Assembly (NCBI GenBank): GCA_903921455.1
Contig: CAIXPZ010000033.1
Coordinates: 1 to 14,213 of the forward strand
Direction of reading: 5' to 3'
Origin: an uncultured Verrucomicrobia subdivision 3 bacterium
GTDB lineage: Bacteria > Verrucomicrobiota > Verrucomicrobiae > Limisphaerales > UBA11358
Length of the DNA stretch: 14,213 nucleotides
This document shows, in pieces, positions 8,409 to 14,213 of this stretch (within the stretch, counting starts at the first letter, position 1; each line of letters opens with the position of its first letter). Position numbers and translations under genes: made by a program. Below the pieces are notes generated by a model. It worked only from the letters and a program-made list of their open reading frames with translations, was not told the DNA's origin and searched no databases.

Positions 8409-8999
8409 CTATTGGTCTTCGAGGATGGAATTCAATTTAGCCGATGCCGCGTTGGTTTCGAGAACCATCGCCTTAAAGCTCCATTCGCTGCCCGGCTCCA
8501 TCAAGGATTGATAATCTTTGGCCCTGCCGACCGGGTTTTCGTGGCTGTCGGATAATCCCAGCTCAAGCTTCACTCCAAAGCGGCGGCGATCGCTGACGTT
8601 GCGGACTTTTCCGGTCACATAAACCAGCGAACTGCCGGGAGTCTTTTCCAGTTTAACGGCCGAGACAGTAAATTCATTGGTGCGTTCGTAGCCCGAAGTA
8701 GTCATTGCCGCCGATGAATTGTTAGTCATTGCCGGGGCGCTTGAACTTCGCATCGTTGCTGCGGGAATCGGCTTGAGTTTTAGAAACCAGAATGCGGCCA
8801 CCGCGAACATCACCGCTGCGGCCATCCCCAGCCAAAGCTTGCGCTGCATTTGATTTTGCCCAGCGACAACCAGCGCTGTCAGTTCGGTTGACTGGCCGCA
8901 GTGCGGGCATTCGATGAACTGGCCGGCCCCGTCGGCGGGGAACTCCAGATGGCCGGCGCAATGGCGGCACTCGCCCTTCAAAAAATTGTTATTGGACAT
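8409..8999 (-). CDS. Membrane-anchored zinc-ribbon protein with FxLYD-like C-terminal domain
   Basis: This is a 196-residue protein of unknown role. The cytoplasmic N-terminus holds a zinc ribbon with C11-x2-C14 and C31-x2-C34 in the form CRHC...IECPHCG, a pattern common at the N-terminus of Verrucomicrobia membrane proteins. One transmembrane helix follows at about 55-73, then a Ser/Ala/Asn-rich linker (80-105). An extracytoplasmic beta domain (about 108-190) contains VYVTGKVRNVSDRRRFGVKLELGLSD and PGSEWSFKA, resembling FxLYD/DUF3426-type domains. It is the first gene of the minus-strand block, 73 bases ahead of the glycoside-hydrolase-like gene and facing the DUF1501 gene across 74 bases. 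A link to the downstream enzymes is suggested only by position. No Shine-Dalgarno sequence is visible before the ATG. Confidence 0.78.
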   Translation of the reverse strand: MSNNNFLKGECRHCAGHLEFPADGAGQFIECPHCGQSTELTALVVAGQNQMQRKLWLGMAAAVMFAVAAFWFLKLKPIPAATMRSSSAPAMTNNSSAAMTTSGYERTNEFTVSAVKLEKTPGSSLVYVTGKVRNVSDRRRFGVKLELGLSDSHENPVGRAKDYQSLMEPGSEWSFKAMVLETNAASAKLNSILEDQ

Positions 9000-9073
9000 T
9001 TATTGGCATTGATGCGACAAGATAAGCGAAACCAATGGACTACATTAAGCGTCGTATCATTTAGAACAAAGCT
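9000..9073. promoter_or_regulatory. Divergent intergenic region expected to hold two promoters
   Basis: This 74-base gap separates two genes that point away from each other, so the promoters of both blocks are expected here or just inside the genes. It is more AT-rich than its surroundings. A TATCAT hexamer at 9055-9060 resembles a -10 box for the plus-strand gene, but no matching -35 box sits at the usual distance. TTGGCA at 9003-9008 looks like a -35 box without a partner. The promoter calls are therefore weak; only the divergent geometry is solid. Confidence 0.4.
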
Positions 9074-10498
9074 ATGAACCAGGACGATAAATACAAGCAG
9101 GAACACTCCGTCCGGCTGGCCGATCATTTTCTGACGCGGCGGCAGTTTCTCCAGCGCGCCGGCATGGGCTTCGGCGCGTTGAGTCTGGCGACCATGCTTG
9201 GCCCCGAGCTGTTTGCGCCCACCCTGCACGCGATGGAAGCTGAGGCGACGCTGCTGCCCAAGACGCCGCCGCTGCCCGCGAAGGCCAAACACGTCGTCCA
9301 TATTTTCGCGCAGGGCGCGCCGTCGCATGTGGACACCTGGGATCCCAAACCGGCGCTGGCGAAAATGGACGGACAGGAAATTCCCGGCCTGAACGGCGTG
9401 GCGATGGCGTCGCCGTTCAAATTTTCCAAAAAAGGAAAATCCGGCATCGAGGTCAGCGAAGTGTTTCCGCAGCTTGGCGGACTGGTGGACGACCTGTGCA
9501 TTGTCCGCTCGATGTATACCGACATTCCCGCGCATGAAGTGGCGACGATTATGATGAACACCGGCTCGCGGCTGGTCCGGCCGAGCGTCGGTTCGTGGGT
9601 GCTTTATGGTTTGGGCAGCGAGAATCAGAACATGCCGGGATTTATTTCGCTGCGGCCGGGCGGCGCGCCGCCGGGCGGCACGGCGAACTGGCAGTCGGCC
9701 TTTCTGCCCGGCGTTTATCAGGGCGTGAGCATCAACACAAAAGTTCCCACGCTAAACCAGTTGATTGAAAACATTCGCAATCCGGTCACGCCGTTGAACG
9801 AGCAACGGCGGCAACTGGATTTGGTTCACAAGCTGAATGAATTGCACAGTCAGGATTTGCAAAAAGATGCGCAGCTCGAATCGCGGCTGGAGGCGTTTGA
9901 GATGGCGTTCAAAATGCAGACCGAGGCGACGGACGCGTTCGACCTTAACAAGGAACCGCAAGCCATCCGCGAAATGTATGGCCGCAGCGCGCAGGGAAAT
10001 CAGATGTTGATCACGCGGCGGCTCATCGAGCGCGGCGTGCGGTTTGTGCAGGTGTGGGCCGGCGGCTGGGATCATCATCAGGATTTGGAAGAGCGCCTGC
10101 CGGAGCGCGCGAAGGACATTGACCAGCCGCTCGCGGCGTTCATCAAGGATTTGAAATCGCGCGGTCTGTTTGACGAAACGCTCATCGTCTGGGGCGGCGA
10201 ATTTGGCCGCAAGCCGACGCGTGATCGCAACGGCGGCGACAATCCGGGCCGCGACCATAATTCAAAAGCATTCACGACCGTCCTCGCCGGCGGCGGCGTG
10301 CGCGGCGGCATGACCTACGGCAAGACGGATGAATTCGGCGGCGCGTCCATCGAGAACAAGGTTCACGTCCATGATTTGCACGCGACGATTCTGGCGCTGC
10401 TCGGTTTCGATCACAAAAAATTAACCTATCGCTACAACGGCCGCGATTTCCGGTTGACGGAAACCGCCGGCGAAATCATCAAGCCGGTCTTCGCATGA
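9074..10498 (+). CDS. DUF1501 domain protein, Tat-exported
   Basis: This 474-residue protein belongs to the DUF1501 family, which is abundant in Planctomycetes and Verrucomicrobia and related in fold to alkaline phosphatase/sulfatase enzymes. A Tat signal is clear: TRRQFLQRAG (21-30, twin arginines 22-23) followed by a hydrophobic stretch to about 48. Family landmarks follow: GAPSHVDTWDPKP (81-93), GGWDHHQDLEERLP (330-343), WGGEFGRKP (373-381), GRDHNSKAF (392-400) and VHDLHATILALLG (432-444). Histidines and aspartates in these motifs could bind a metal, but the reaction is not established. Its last four bases (ATGA) overlap the start of the cytochrome-domain gene, so the two are probably translationally coupled. 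The pair is often thought to act outside the cytoplasm, with a proposed link to sulfated polysaccharide use; that role is inference. Confidence 0.92.
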   Translation: MNQDDKYKQEHSVRLADHFLTRRQFLQRAGMGFGALSLATMLGPELFAPTLHAMEAEATLLPKTPPLPAKAKHVVHIFAQGAPSHVDTWDPKPALAKMDGQEIPGLNGVAMASPFKFSKKGKSGIEVSEVFPQLGGLVDDLCIVRSMYTDIPAHEVATIMMNTGSRLVRPSVGSWVLYGLGSENQNMPGFISLRPGGAPPGGTANWQSAFLPGVYQGVSINTKVPTLNQLIENIRNPVTPLNEQRRQLDLVHKLNELHSQDLQKDAQLESRLEAFEMAFKMQTEATDAFDLNKEPQAIREMYGRSAQGNQMLITRRLIERGVRFVQVWAGGWDHHQDLEERLPERAKDIDQPLAAFIKDLKSRGLFDETLIVWGGEFGRKPTRDRNGGDNPGRDHNSKAFTTVLAGGGVRGGMTYGKTDEFGGASIENKVHVHDLHATILALLGFDHKKLTYRYNGRDFRLTETAGEIIKPVFA

Positions 10499-12906
10499 AA
10501 AAAATCCTGCTGCTGACGCTGCTGGCCGGCGCTTGGTTTCCGGGCGCGTTGCGGGCGGATGATTTGACGCCGGCGCAGCGGGATTTTTTTGAAAATAAAA
10601 TCCGGCCGATTCTGGGTGACCGTTGTTACAAGTGCCACAGCACGTTCGCGGAAAAAATCAAAGGCGGTCTGCTGCTTGACAGCCGCGAGGCGCTGCTCAA
10701 GGGCGGTGACACCGGCAAGGCGATTGTGCCGGGCAATCCCGAAGCCAGTCTGCTCATCAAGGCGATTCGTTACACCGATCCTGATTTGCAGATGCCCAAG
10801 GATAAAAAATTGGACGACGACCAGATCGCAGATTTGACGGCGTGGGTGAAAATGGGCGCGCCCGACCCGCGCTCCGCCACCGCCGAGCAAAAAAAATATT
10901 CCGACAACAAAACCAACCACTGGGCCTGGCAACCGGTCAAGCGCGTGGCGATTCCCGAAGCGAGCAATCCCGACTGGTGCCAGACGCCGGTGGACAATTT
11001 TATTCTCGCCAAGCTGGACGAAAACGGTTTGAAGCCGAATCCGCCGGCGGACAAGCGGACGTTAATCCGCCGCGCGACGTTTGATTTGATCGGCCTGCCG
11101 CCGACGCCGGAAGAGGTGCGGGATTTTGTGAACGACCCGGCGCCGGCCGCGTTTGCGAAAGTGGTGGACCGGCTGCTCGCCTCGCCGCATTACGGCGAGC
11201 GCTGGGGCCGGCACTGGCTCGACGTGGCGCGTTACAGCGACACGAAAGGCCAGCCGCGTCGCAACACGGAGGACAACGTCAATCCGTTCGCGTGGACTTA
11301 CCGGGATTACGTCATCCGCAGTTTTAATGAGGACAAGCCTTTCAATCAATTCATCCTCGAACAAATCGCCGCCGACCGTCTGCCGTCCACGGCGCGCAAT
11401 CCAACGAACCTGACCGCGCTCGGTTTTCTCACGGTTGGCGACCATTACATGGGCATGCAAAATGACATCATCAACGACCGGATTGATGTCGTGGCGAAGG
11501 GTTTTCTCGGCCTGACGGTGACGTGCGCGCGCTGCCACGACCACAAGTTCGATCCGATTCCGCAGAAGGATTATTATTCGCTGCGCGGCATTTTTGACAG
11601 TTGCGTGGAGCCGAAAATCGAGCCGGTCATCGGCAAAATTACCAACACGCCGGAATACCATGATTATTATCGCCAGCGCGAAAAATTGGCGCAGGACGAA
11701 TATGCCCTGGAGACCAGCCTGCCCCGGCTGCGCAAAAGCGGCGACCAAGAAGCGTTCAAGCAGGCGCGCCGGGAATTGCAGAAAAAAGCCCACGAGATTA
11801 CTGAGCTGGAGCTGACCAATCCGGCGGCGCCGATGCGCGCGATGGTTTTGGAGGATGCGGTTCGCGGGCATGATTCGCCATTGTTCATCCGCGGCGAGGC
11901 CGGCAATCGCGGCGAGCTGGTGCCGCGCCGGTTTTTGCAGTTGCTGTCCGCGCCCAACCGCCCGGTTTACACGAACGGCAGCGGGCGGCTGGAATTGGCG
12001 CTGGGCATCGCCAGCCCGAATAATCCGCTGACCGCGCGCGTGATAATCAACCGCATCTGGCAGCATCATTTTGGCGCGGGCTTTGTGCCGACGCCGGATG
12101 ATTTCGGCATGATGTCGGAAGCGCCGAGCCATCCGCAGTTGCTGGATTATCTGGCGGTGAATTTCATGACCAACGGCTGGAGCGTCAAAAAAATTCACCG
12201 GCTCATCATGTTGTCCAGCGTCTATCAGGAGGACAGCGCGAACAATCCGCGCTTCGCCCAGACCGATCCCGGCAACCGCCTGCTCTGGCGCGCGAACATC
12301 CGGCGGCTGGAGTTCGAGCCGTTGCGCGACTCGTTGCTGGCCATCGGCGGCAGCTTGGACACGAACCTTTATGGCCGGGCGGTGGATTTGCGGCTGCACC
12401 CGGATTCCACGCGGCGGACGATTTATGATTTTGTGGACCGGGCCAACATCGCCGACGTGCTGGTCAATTTTGATTTTGCCACGCCGGACATGGTCACGGG
12501 CATCCGCCACTCGACCATGGTGCCGCAGCAGGCGTTGTTCCTGATGAACAGTCCCATCATCATTGACCTTGCCCGGCGGCTCGTGGCCATGCCGGAGTTT
12601 GTCGAAAATGTGGATGACAACTGGCGGCTGAATTTCCTTTACGAGCGGATTTACCAGCGCCCGCCCGGTCCCGAAGAATCCCAACTCGGTCTGGAATTTG
12701 TGAATCAAACGCCGCTGCGCGACGAGCTGCCGCCAGCCCTGGCCGGCAACGTCAGCGACGACGGCAAAAAAAACAAGCTAGGCAAGAAGAACCGCCAGCA
12801 ACCCGCCGTCGCCAGCAGCGCCAGCAAGAAACACGCGCCTTTGACCTCGTGGGAGGAATTCGCGCAGGCTCTGCTTCAGGCCAACGAGACTTCCTTTGTC
12901 AACTGA
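10495..12906 (+). CDS. PSCyt1/DUF1549/DUF1553 protein (planctomycete-type cytochrome c domain)
   Basis: This is an 803-residue exported protein with a Sec signal peptide (1-21, MKKILLLTLLAGAWFPGALRA). The planctomycete cytochrome c domain spans about 25-125. It has a heme-binding CYKCH at 44-48 and a possible distal ligand, M100, in DLQMP. DUF1549 runs from about 160 to 370 and includes GERWGRHWLDVARYSDT (234-250) and a second CxxCH, CARCHDHKFDPIPQKDYY (344-361). A charged helical linker (395-440) leads to DUF1553 (about 475-740), marked by NPLTARVIINRIWQHHFG and HPQLLDYLA. The usual ending, SWEEFAQALLQANETSFVN, is preceded by a Lys/Ala-rich insert (about 745-782). The function is unknown; heme binding suggests electron transfer. 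It starts inside the stop of the DUF1501 gene. Finding DUF1501 upstream is, from memory, the less common order for this pair. Confidence 0.93.
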   Translation: MKKILLLTLLAGAWFPGALRADDLTPAQRDFFENKIRPILGDRCYKCHSTFAEKIKGGLLLDSREALLKGGDTGKAIVPGNPEASLLIKAIRYTDPDLQMPKDKKLDDDQIADLTAWVKMGAPDPRSATAEQKKYSDNKTNHWAWQPVKRVAIPEASNPDWCQTPVDNFILAKLDENGLKPNPPADKRTLIRRATFDLIGLPPTPEEVRDFVNDPAPAAFAKVVDRLLASPHYGERWGRHWLDVARYSDTKGQPRRNTEDNVNPFAWTYRDYVIRSFNEDKPFNQFILEQIAADRLPSTARNPTNLTALGFLTVGDHYMGMQNDIINDRIDVVAKGFLGLTVTCARCHDHKFDPIPQKDYYSLRGIFDSCVEPKIEPVIGKITNTPEYHDYYRQREKLAQDEYALETSLPRLRKSGDQEAFKQARRELQKKAHEITELELTNPAAPMRAMVLEDAVRGHDSPLFIRGEAGNRGELVPRRFLQLLSAPNRPVYTNGSGRLELALGIASPNNPLTARVIINRIWQHHFGAGFVPTPDDFGMMSEAPSHPQLLDYLAVNFMTNGWSVKKIHRLIMLSSVYQEDSANNPRFAQTDPGNRLLWRANIRRLEFEPLRDSLLAIGGSLDTNLYGRAVDLRLHPDSTRRTIYDFVDRANIADVLVNFDFATPDMVTGIRHSTMVPQQALFLMNSPIIIDLARRLVAMPEFVENVDDNWRLNFLYERIYQRPPGPEESQLGLEFVNQTPLRDELPPALAGNVSDDGKKNKLGKKNRQQPAVASSASKKHAPLTSWEEFAQALLQANETSFVN
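12766..12774 (+). other. A8 tract containing A_AAA_AAC heptamer
   Basis: Eight adenines (12766-12773) and a C encode K758-K759-N760 of the cytochrome-domain protein, at the start of its lysine-rich insert. In the zero frame the bases from 12768 read A_AAA_AAC, the X_XXY_YYZ form of a -1 slippery site. No strong stem-loop is visible in the next 10 bases, and no stimulatory Shine-Dalgarno is evident. The site is therefore only a candidate for frameshifting or slippage. Confidence 0.25.
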
Positions 12907-12930
12907 CCGAAACCGGTTTCAACATCAGTT
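12901..12930. repeat. Nested palindrome spanning the stop codon of the cytochrome-domain gene
   Basis: A perfect 12-base palindrome, GAAACCGGTTTC (12909-12920), is flanked by AACTGA (12901-12906) and TCAGTT (12925-12930), which are also inverted repeats. The TGA stop codon lies inside the left outer arm. No T-run follows, so it does not fit an intrinsic terminator. It could be a weak mRNA hairpin, a protein-binding site or chance. Confidence 0.35.
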
Positions 12931-12983
12931 GCTTCCTTGGTTCAGGATTGTTAGAGTCCGCCCCGATTCCCTGCTTTTCAATT

Positions 12984-13958
12984 ATGAATAACAATAACAA
13001 CAGTCATTTTGTTCAAGCCGTGCGCGAACGCGTGGCGGAAGTTGTCGTCGGCCAGGACACGGTAGTAGAGCGCATGATGATCGCGCTGCTGACGGGTGGC
13101 CATCTGTTGCTGCTCGGTGTGCCGGGCATCGCCAAGACGCTGCTCGTGAACGCGCTCGCCAAAGCGGTGGACCTCAAGTTCAGCCGCGTGCAGTTCACGA
13201 TTGACATGCTGCCGTCGGACATTCTCGGCTCGGAACTGCTGGACCAGGCCACGGGAAAATTCCGCACGCATCAGGGGCCGGTGTTCACCAACCTGCTGCT
13301 GGCGGATGAAATTAACCGCGCCGCGCCGAAGGTGCAGAGCGCTTTGCTCGAGGCGATGCAGGAGCGCAAGGTGACCATCGGCAACACGAGCTATCCGCTG
13401 CCTGTGCCGTTCCTGGTCATCGCCACGCAGAATCCGATCGAGCAGGCGGGGACGTTTGAACTGCCGGAGGCGCAGCTTGACCGGTTCATGCTGTGTCATC
13501 GGCTGACGTATCCGACGCCGGTGCAGGAGGAGGAAGTGTTGCGCCGGCAGGTGGGCATGGGCCTCAAGCGCACGGAGGCGGGCGCGATGCCCAAGACGGC
13601 GTTCGACATGATTTCGGGCGAGCCGGTCTGCCATCTCGGCGATCTGACGAAGGCGATGGAGACGGTGCAAAAGGTTCACGTCAGCGACGTGTTCATGAAA
13701 CACACGGTGGAATTTGTGCGGCTCACGCGGACGCATCCGAACATCGAGCTGGGCTGTTCGCCGCGCGCGGGGCTGGCGATCGTGCAGGCGGCGCGGGCGC
13801 GGGCGTTTGTCTTGCAGCGCGATTACGTGGTGCCGGAGGATTTGTTCCAGCTCGCGGAGGACGTGGTGCTGCACCGCATCCGCCTGAGCTACGAGGCGCT
13901 GGCCGAGGGCCGCAAACCGGCGCAGGTGCTGGAGGAGATTTTGAAGAAACTCGGTTGA
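12984..13958 (+). CDS. MoxR-family AAA+ ATPase
   Basis: This is a 324-residue cytoplasmic AAA+ ATPase of the MoxR family; relatives act as chaperone-like factors that help mature or insert metal centres in partner proteins. The Walker A motif is GVPGIAKT (45-52), Walker B is LLADEIN (105-111), sensor 1 is ATQNP (147-151), the family motif GTFELPEAQLDRF lies at 156-168, and sensor 2 is CSPRAG (258-263, R261). The C-terminal lid follows. I chose the ATG at 12984 because the family normally begins shortly before the VVGQ motif. An open extension to a GTG at 12849 would add 45 residues that overlap the cytochrome gene and look non-coding. The start has no strong Shine-Dalgarno. The gene sits 77 bases after the cytochrome-domain gene and 99 bases before a DUF58 gene, its usual partner. 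Confidence 0.95.
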   Translation: MNNNNNSHFVQAVRERVAEVVVGQDTVVERMMIALLTGGHLLLLGVPGIAKTLLVNALAKAVDLKFSRVQFTIDMLPSDILGSELLDQATGKFRTHQGPVFTNLLLADEINRAAPKVQSALLEAMQERKVTIGNTSYPLPVPFLVIATQNPIEQAGTFELPEAQLDRFMLCHRLTYPTPVQEEEVLRRQVGMGLKRTEAGAMPKTAFDMISGEPVCHLGDLTKAMETVQKVHVSDVFMKHTVEFVRLTRTHPNIELGCSPRAGLAIVQAARARAFVLQRDYVVPEDLFQLAEDVVLHRIRLSYEALAEGRKPAQVLEEILKKLG

Positions 13959-13968
13959 ATAGTGGATT

Positions 13969-14037
13969 GGTTAAATCGTTGAATTGTTAAATCGGAGGAA
14001 AAAGCGCTCAAGTAAATCACGATTCAACGATTTAACC
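13969..14037. repeat. AT-rich inverted repeat of TTAAATCG-like units between MoxR and DUF58 genes
   Basis: The left arm GGTTAAATCGTTGAAT (13969-13984) and right arm ATTCAACGATTTAACC (14022-14037) are perfect 16-base inverted repeats separated by 37 bases. The unit TTAAATCG occurs twice on the left (13971-13978 and 13987-13994). On the right, GTTTAACAA (14038-14046) pairs imperfectly with the second left unit. AGCGCT (14003-14008) sits near the centre. The block is AT-rich in a GC-rich neighbourhood. It looks like a small dispersed palindromic intergenic repeat or an RNA hairpin. It lacks a T-run and does not read as a classical terminator. Confidence 0.7.
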
Positions 14038-14057
14038 GTTTAACAAATCACCACACC

Positions 14058-14213
14058 ATGCGCCAATCCGCCCAACTCACCCACGACCCGCTGGACGCGC
14101 GGCAGTTTGAACTGGCCGTGCGGCGGCTGGCGAACGCGTTGAGCTACGGGCAGGAGAGTTCGCCCTTCCTCGGCGCGGGCATCGAGTATGTCCAGTCGCG
14201 TCCGTATCAGCCG
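14058..14213 (+). CDS. DUF58 domain protein, N-terminal fragment
   Basis: These are the first 52 codons of a gene cut by the right edge of the window. The peptide opens [20 protein letters not shown] and later contains [21 protein letters not shown] and VQSRPYQP. The run L-S-Y-G-x-x-S-x-FLG-x-G-x-E-(F/Y) followed by x-x-x-RPYQPGD is characteristic of DUF58 proteins, which carry a von Willebrand A-like fold and are often encoded next to MoxR ATPases. It follows MoxR by 99 bases that contain the AT-rich inverted repeat. No membrane segment is visible in the part present. MoxR-DUF58 pairs in other bacteria are often followed by BatA/BatB-like proteins, which may lie beyond this window. Confidence 0.82.
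   Translation, partial: MRQSAQLTHDPLDARQFELAVRRLANALSYGQESSPFLGAGIEYVQSRPYQP

Noticed and set aside
11062..12708. A 548-codon open frame antisense to the cytochrome-domain gene
   Set aside because: It lies wholly opposite a gene with clear conserved domains. Its protein is rich in H, R, A and Q with no recognisable fold. It is a shadow frame caused by GC-rich codon use.
12849..12983. Extension of MoxR to an upstream GTG start
   Set aside because: The added 45 residues overlap the conserved end of the cytochrome gene and do not match the MoxR family, which begins near the ATG at 12984.
12978..13874. A 298-codon frame antisense to MoxR
   Set aside because: Its His/Arg/Leu-rich composition mirrors the MoxR codons, and MoxR has all its AAA+ motifs on the other strand.
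13493..13990. A 165-codon plus-strand frame overlapping the end of MoxR
   Set aside because: It is Gly/Ala-rich, lies in another frame of a confirmed gene and lacks any domain.

Overview
The window looks like chromosomal DNA from a Verrucomicrobia-type bacterium of the PVC group. The clues are a paired DUF1501 protein and planctomycete-type cytochrome (PSCyt1/DUF1549/DUF1553) protein, a zinc-ribbon/FxLYD-like membrane protein, a MoxR-DUF58 pair, and start codons that almost all lack a clear Shine-Dalgarno sequence. The assignment rests on recognised protein families, not on a marker gene.

Minus-strand block (positions 8999 down to 1). Six genes follow one another in the same direction with gaps of 73, -4, 27, about 30 and about 39 bases: a zinc-ribbon membrane protein, a 1007-residue exported glycoside-hydrolase-like protein, a 1047-residue exported DUF5107/TPR protein (its ATGA overlaps the previous stop), an exported M60/enhancin-like zinc metallopeptidase, a GNAT acetyltransferase, and the first 23 complete codons of an LptF/LptG-type permease. 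The three middle proteins all carry signal peptides. Together they look like an extracytoplasmic module for processing glycoproteins or glycans. No SusC/SusD pair, regulator or CAZyme with a known substrate is visible here.

Plus-strand block (9074 to 14213). After a 74-base divergent intergenic region come a Tat-exported DUF1501 protein and a PSCyt1/DUF1549/DUF1553 protein, coupled by an ATGA overlap. A MoxR-family AAA+ ATPase follows, then the start of a DUF58 protein cut by the window edge. The DUF1501/PSCyt pair is a hallmark of Planctomycetes and Verrucomicrobia and its biochemical role is still unsettled. MoxR and DUF58 usually work together as a chaperone-like system.

Structures outside the genes: a perfect 16-base inverted repeat built of TTAAATCG-like units in the AT-rich gap between MoxR and DUF58; a palindrome around the stop codon of the cytochrome gene; and an A8 tract in that gene containing A_AAA_AAC, from which the -1 frame stays open into MoxR. 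No tRNA, rRNA, CRISPR array, insertion sequence or phage gene was seen, and no gene-free stretch exceeds 300 bases.
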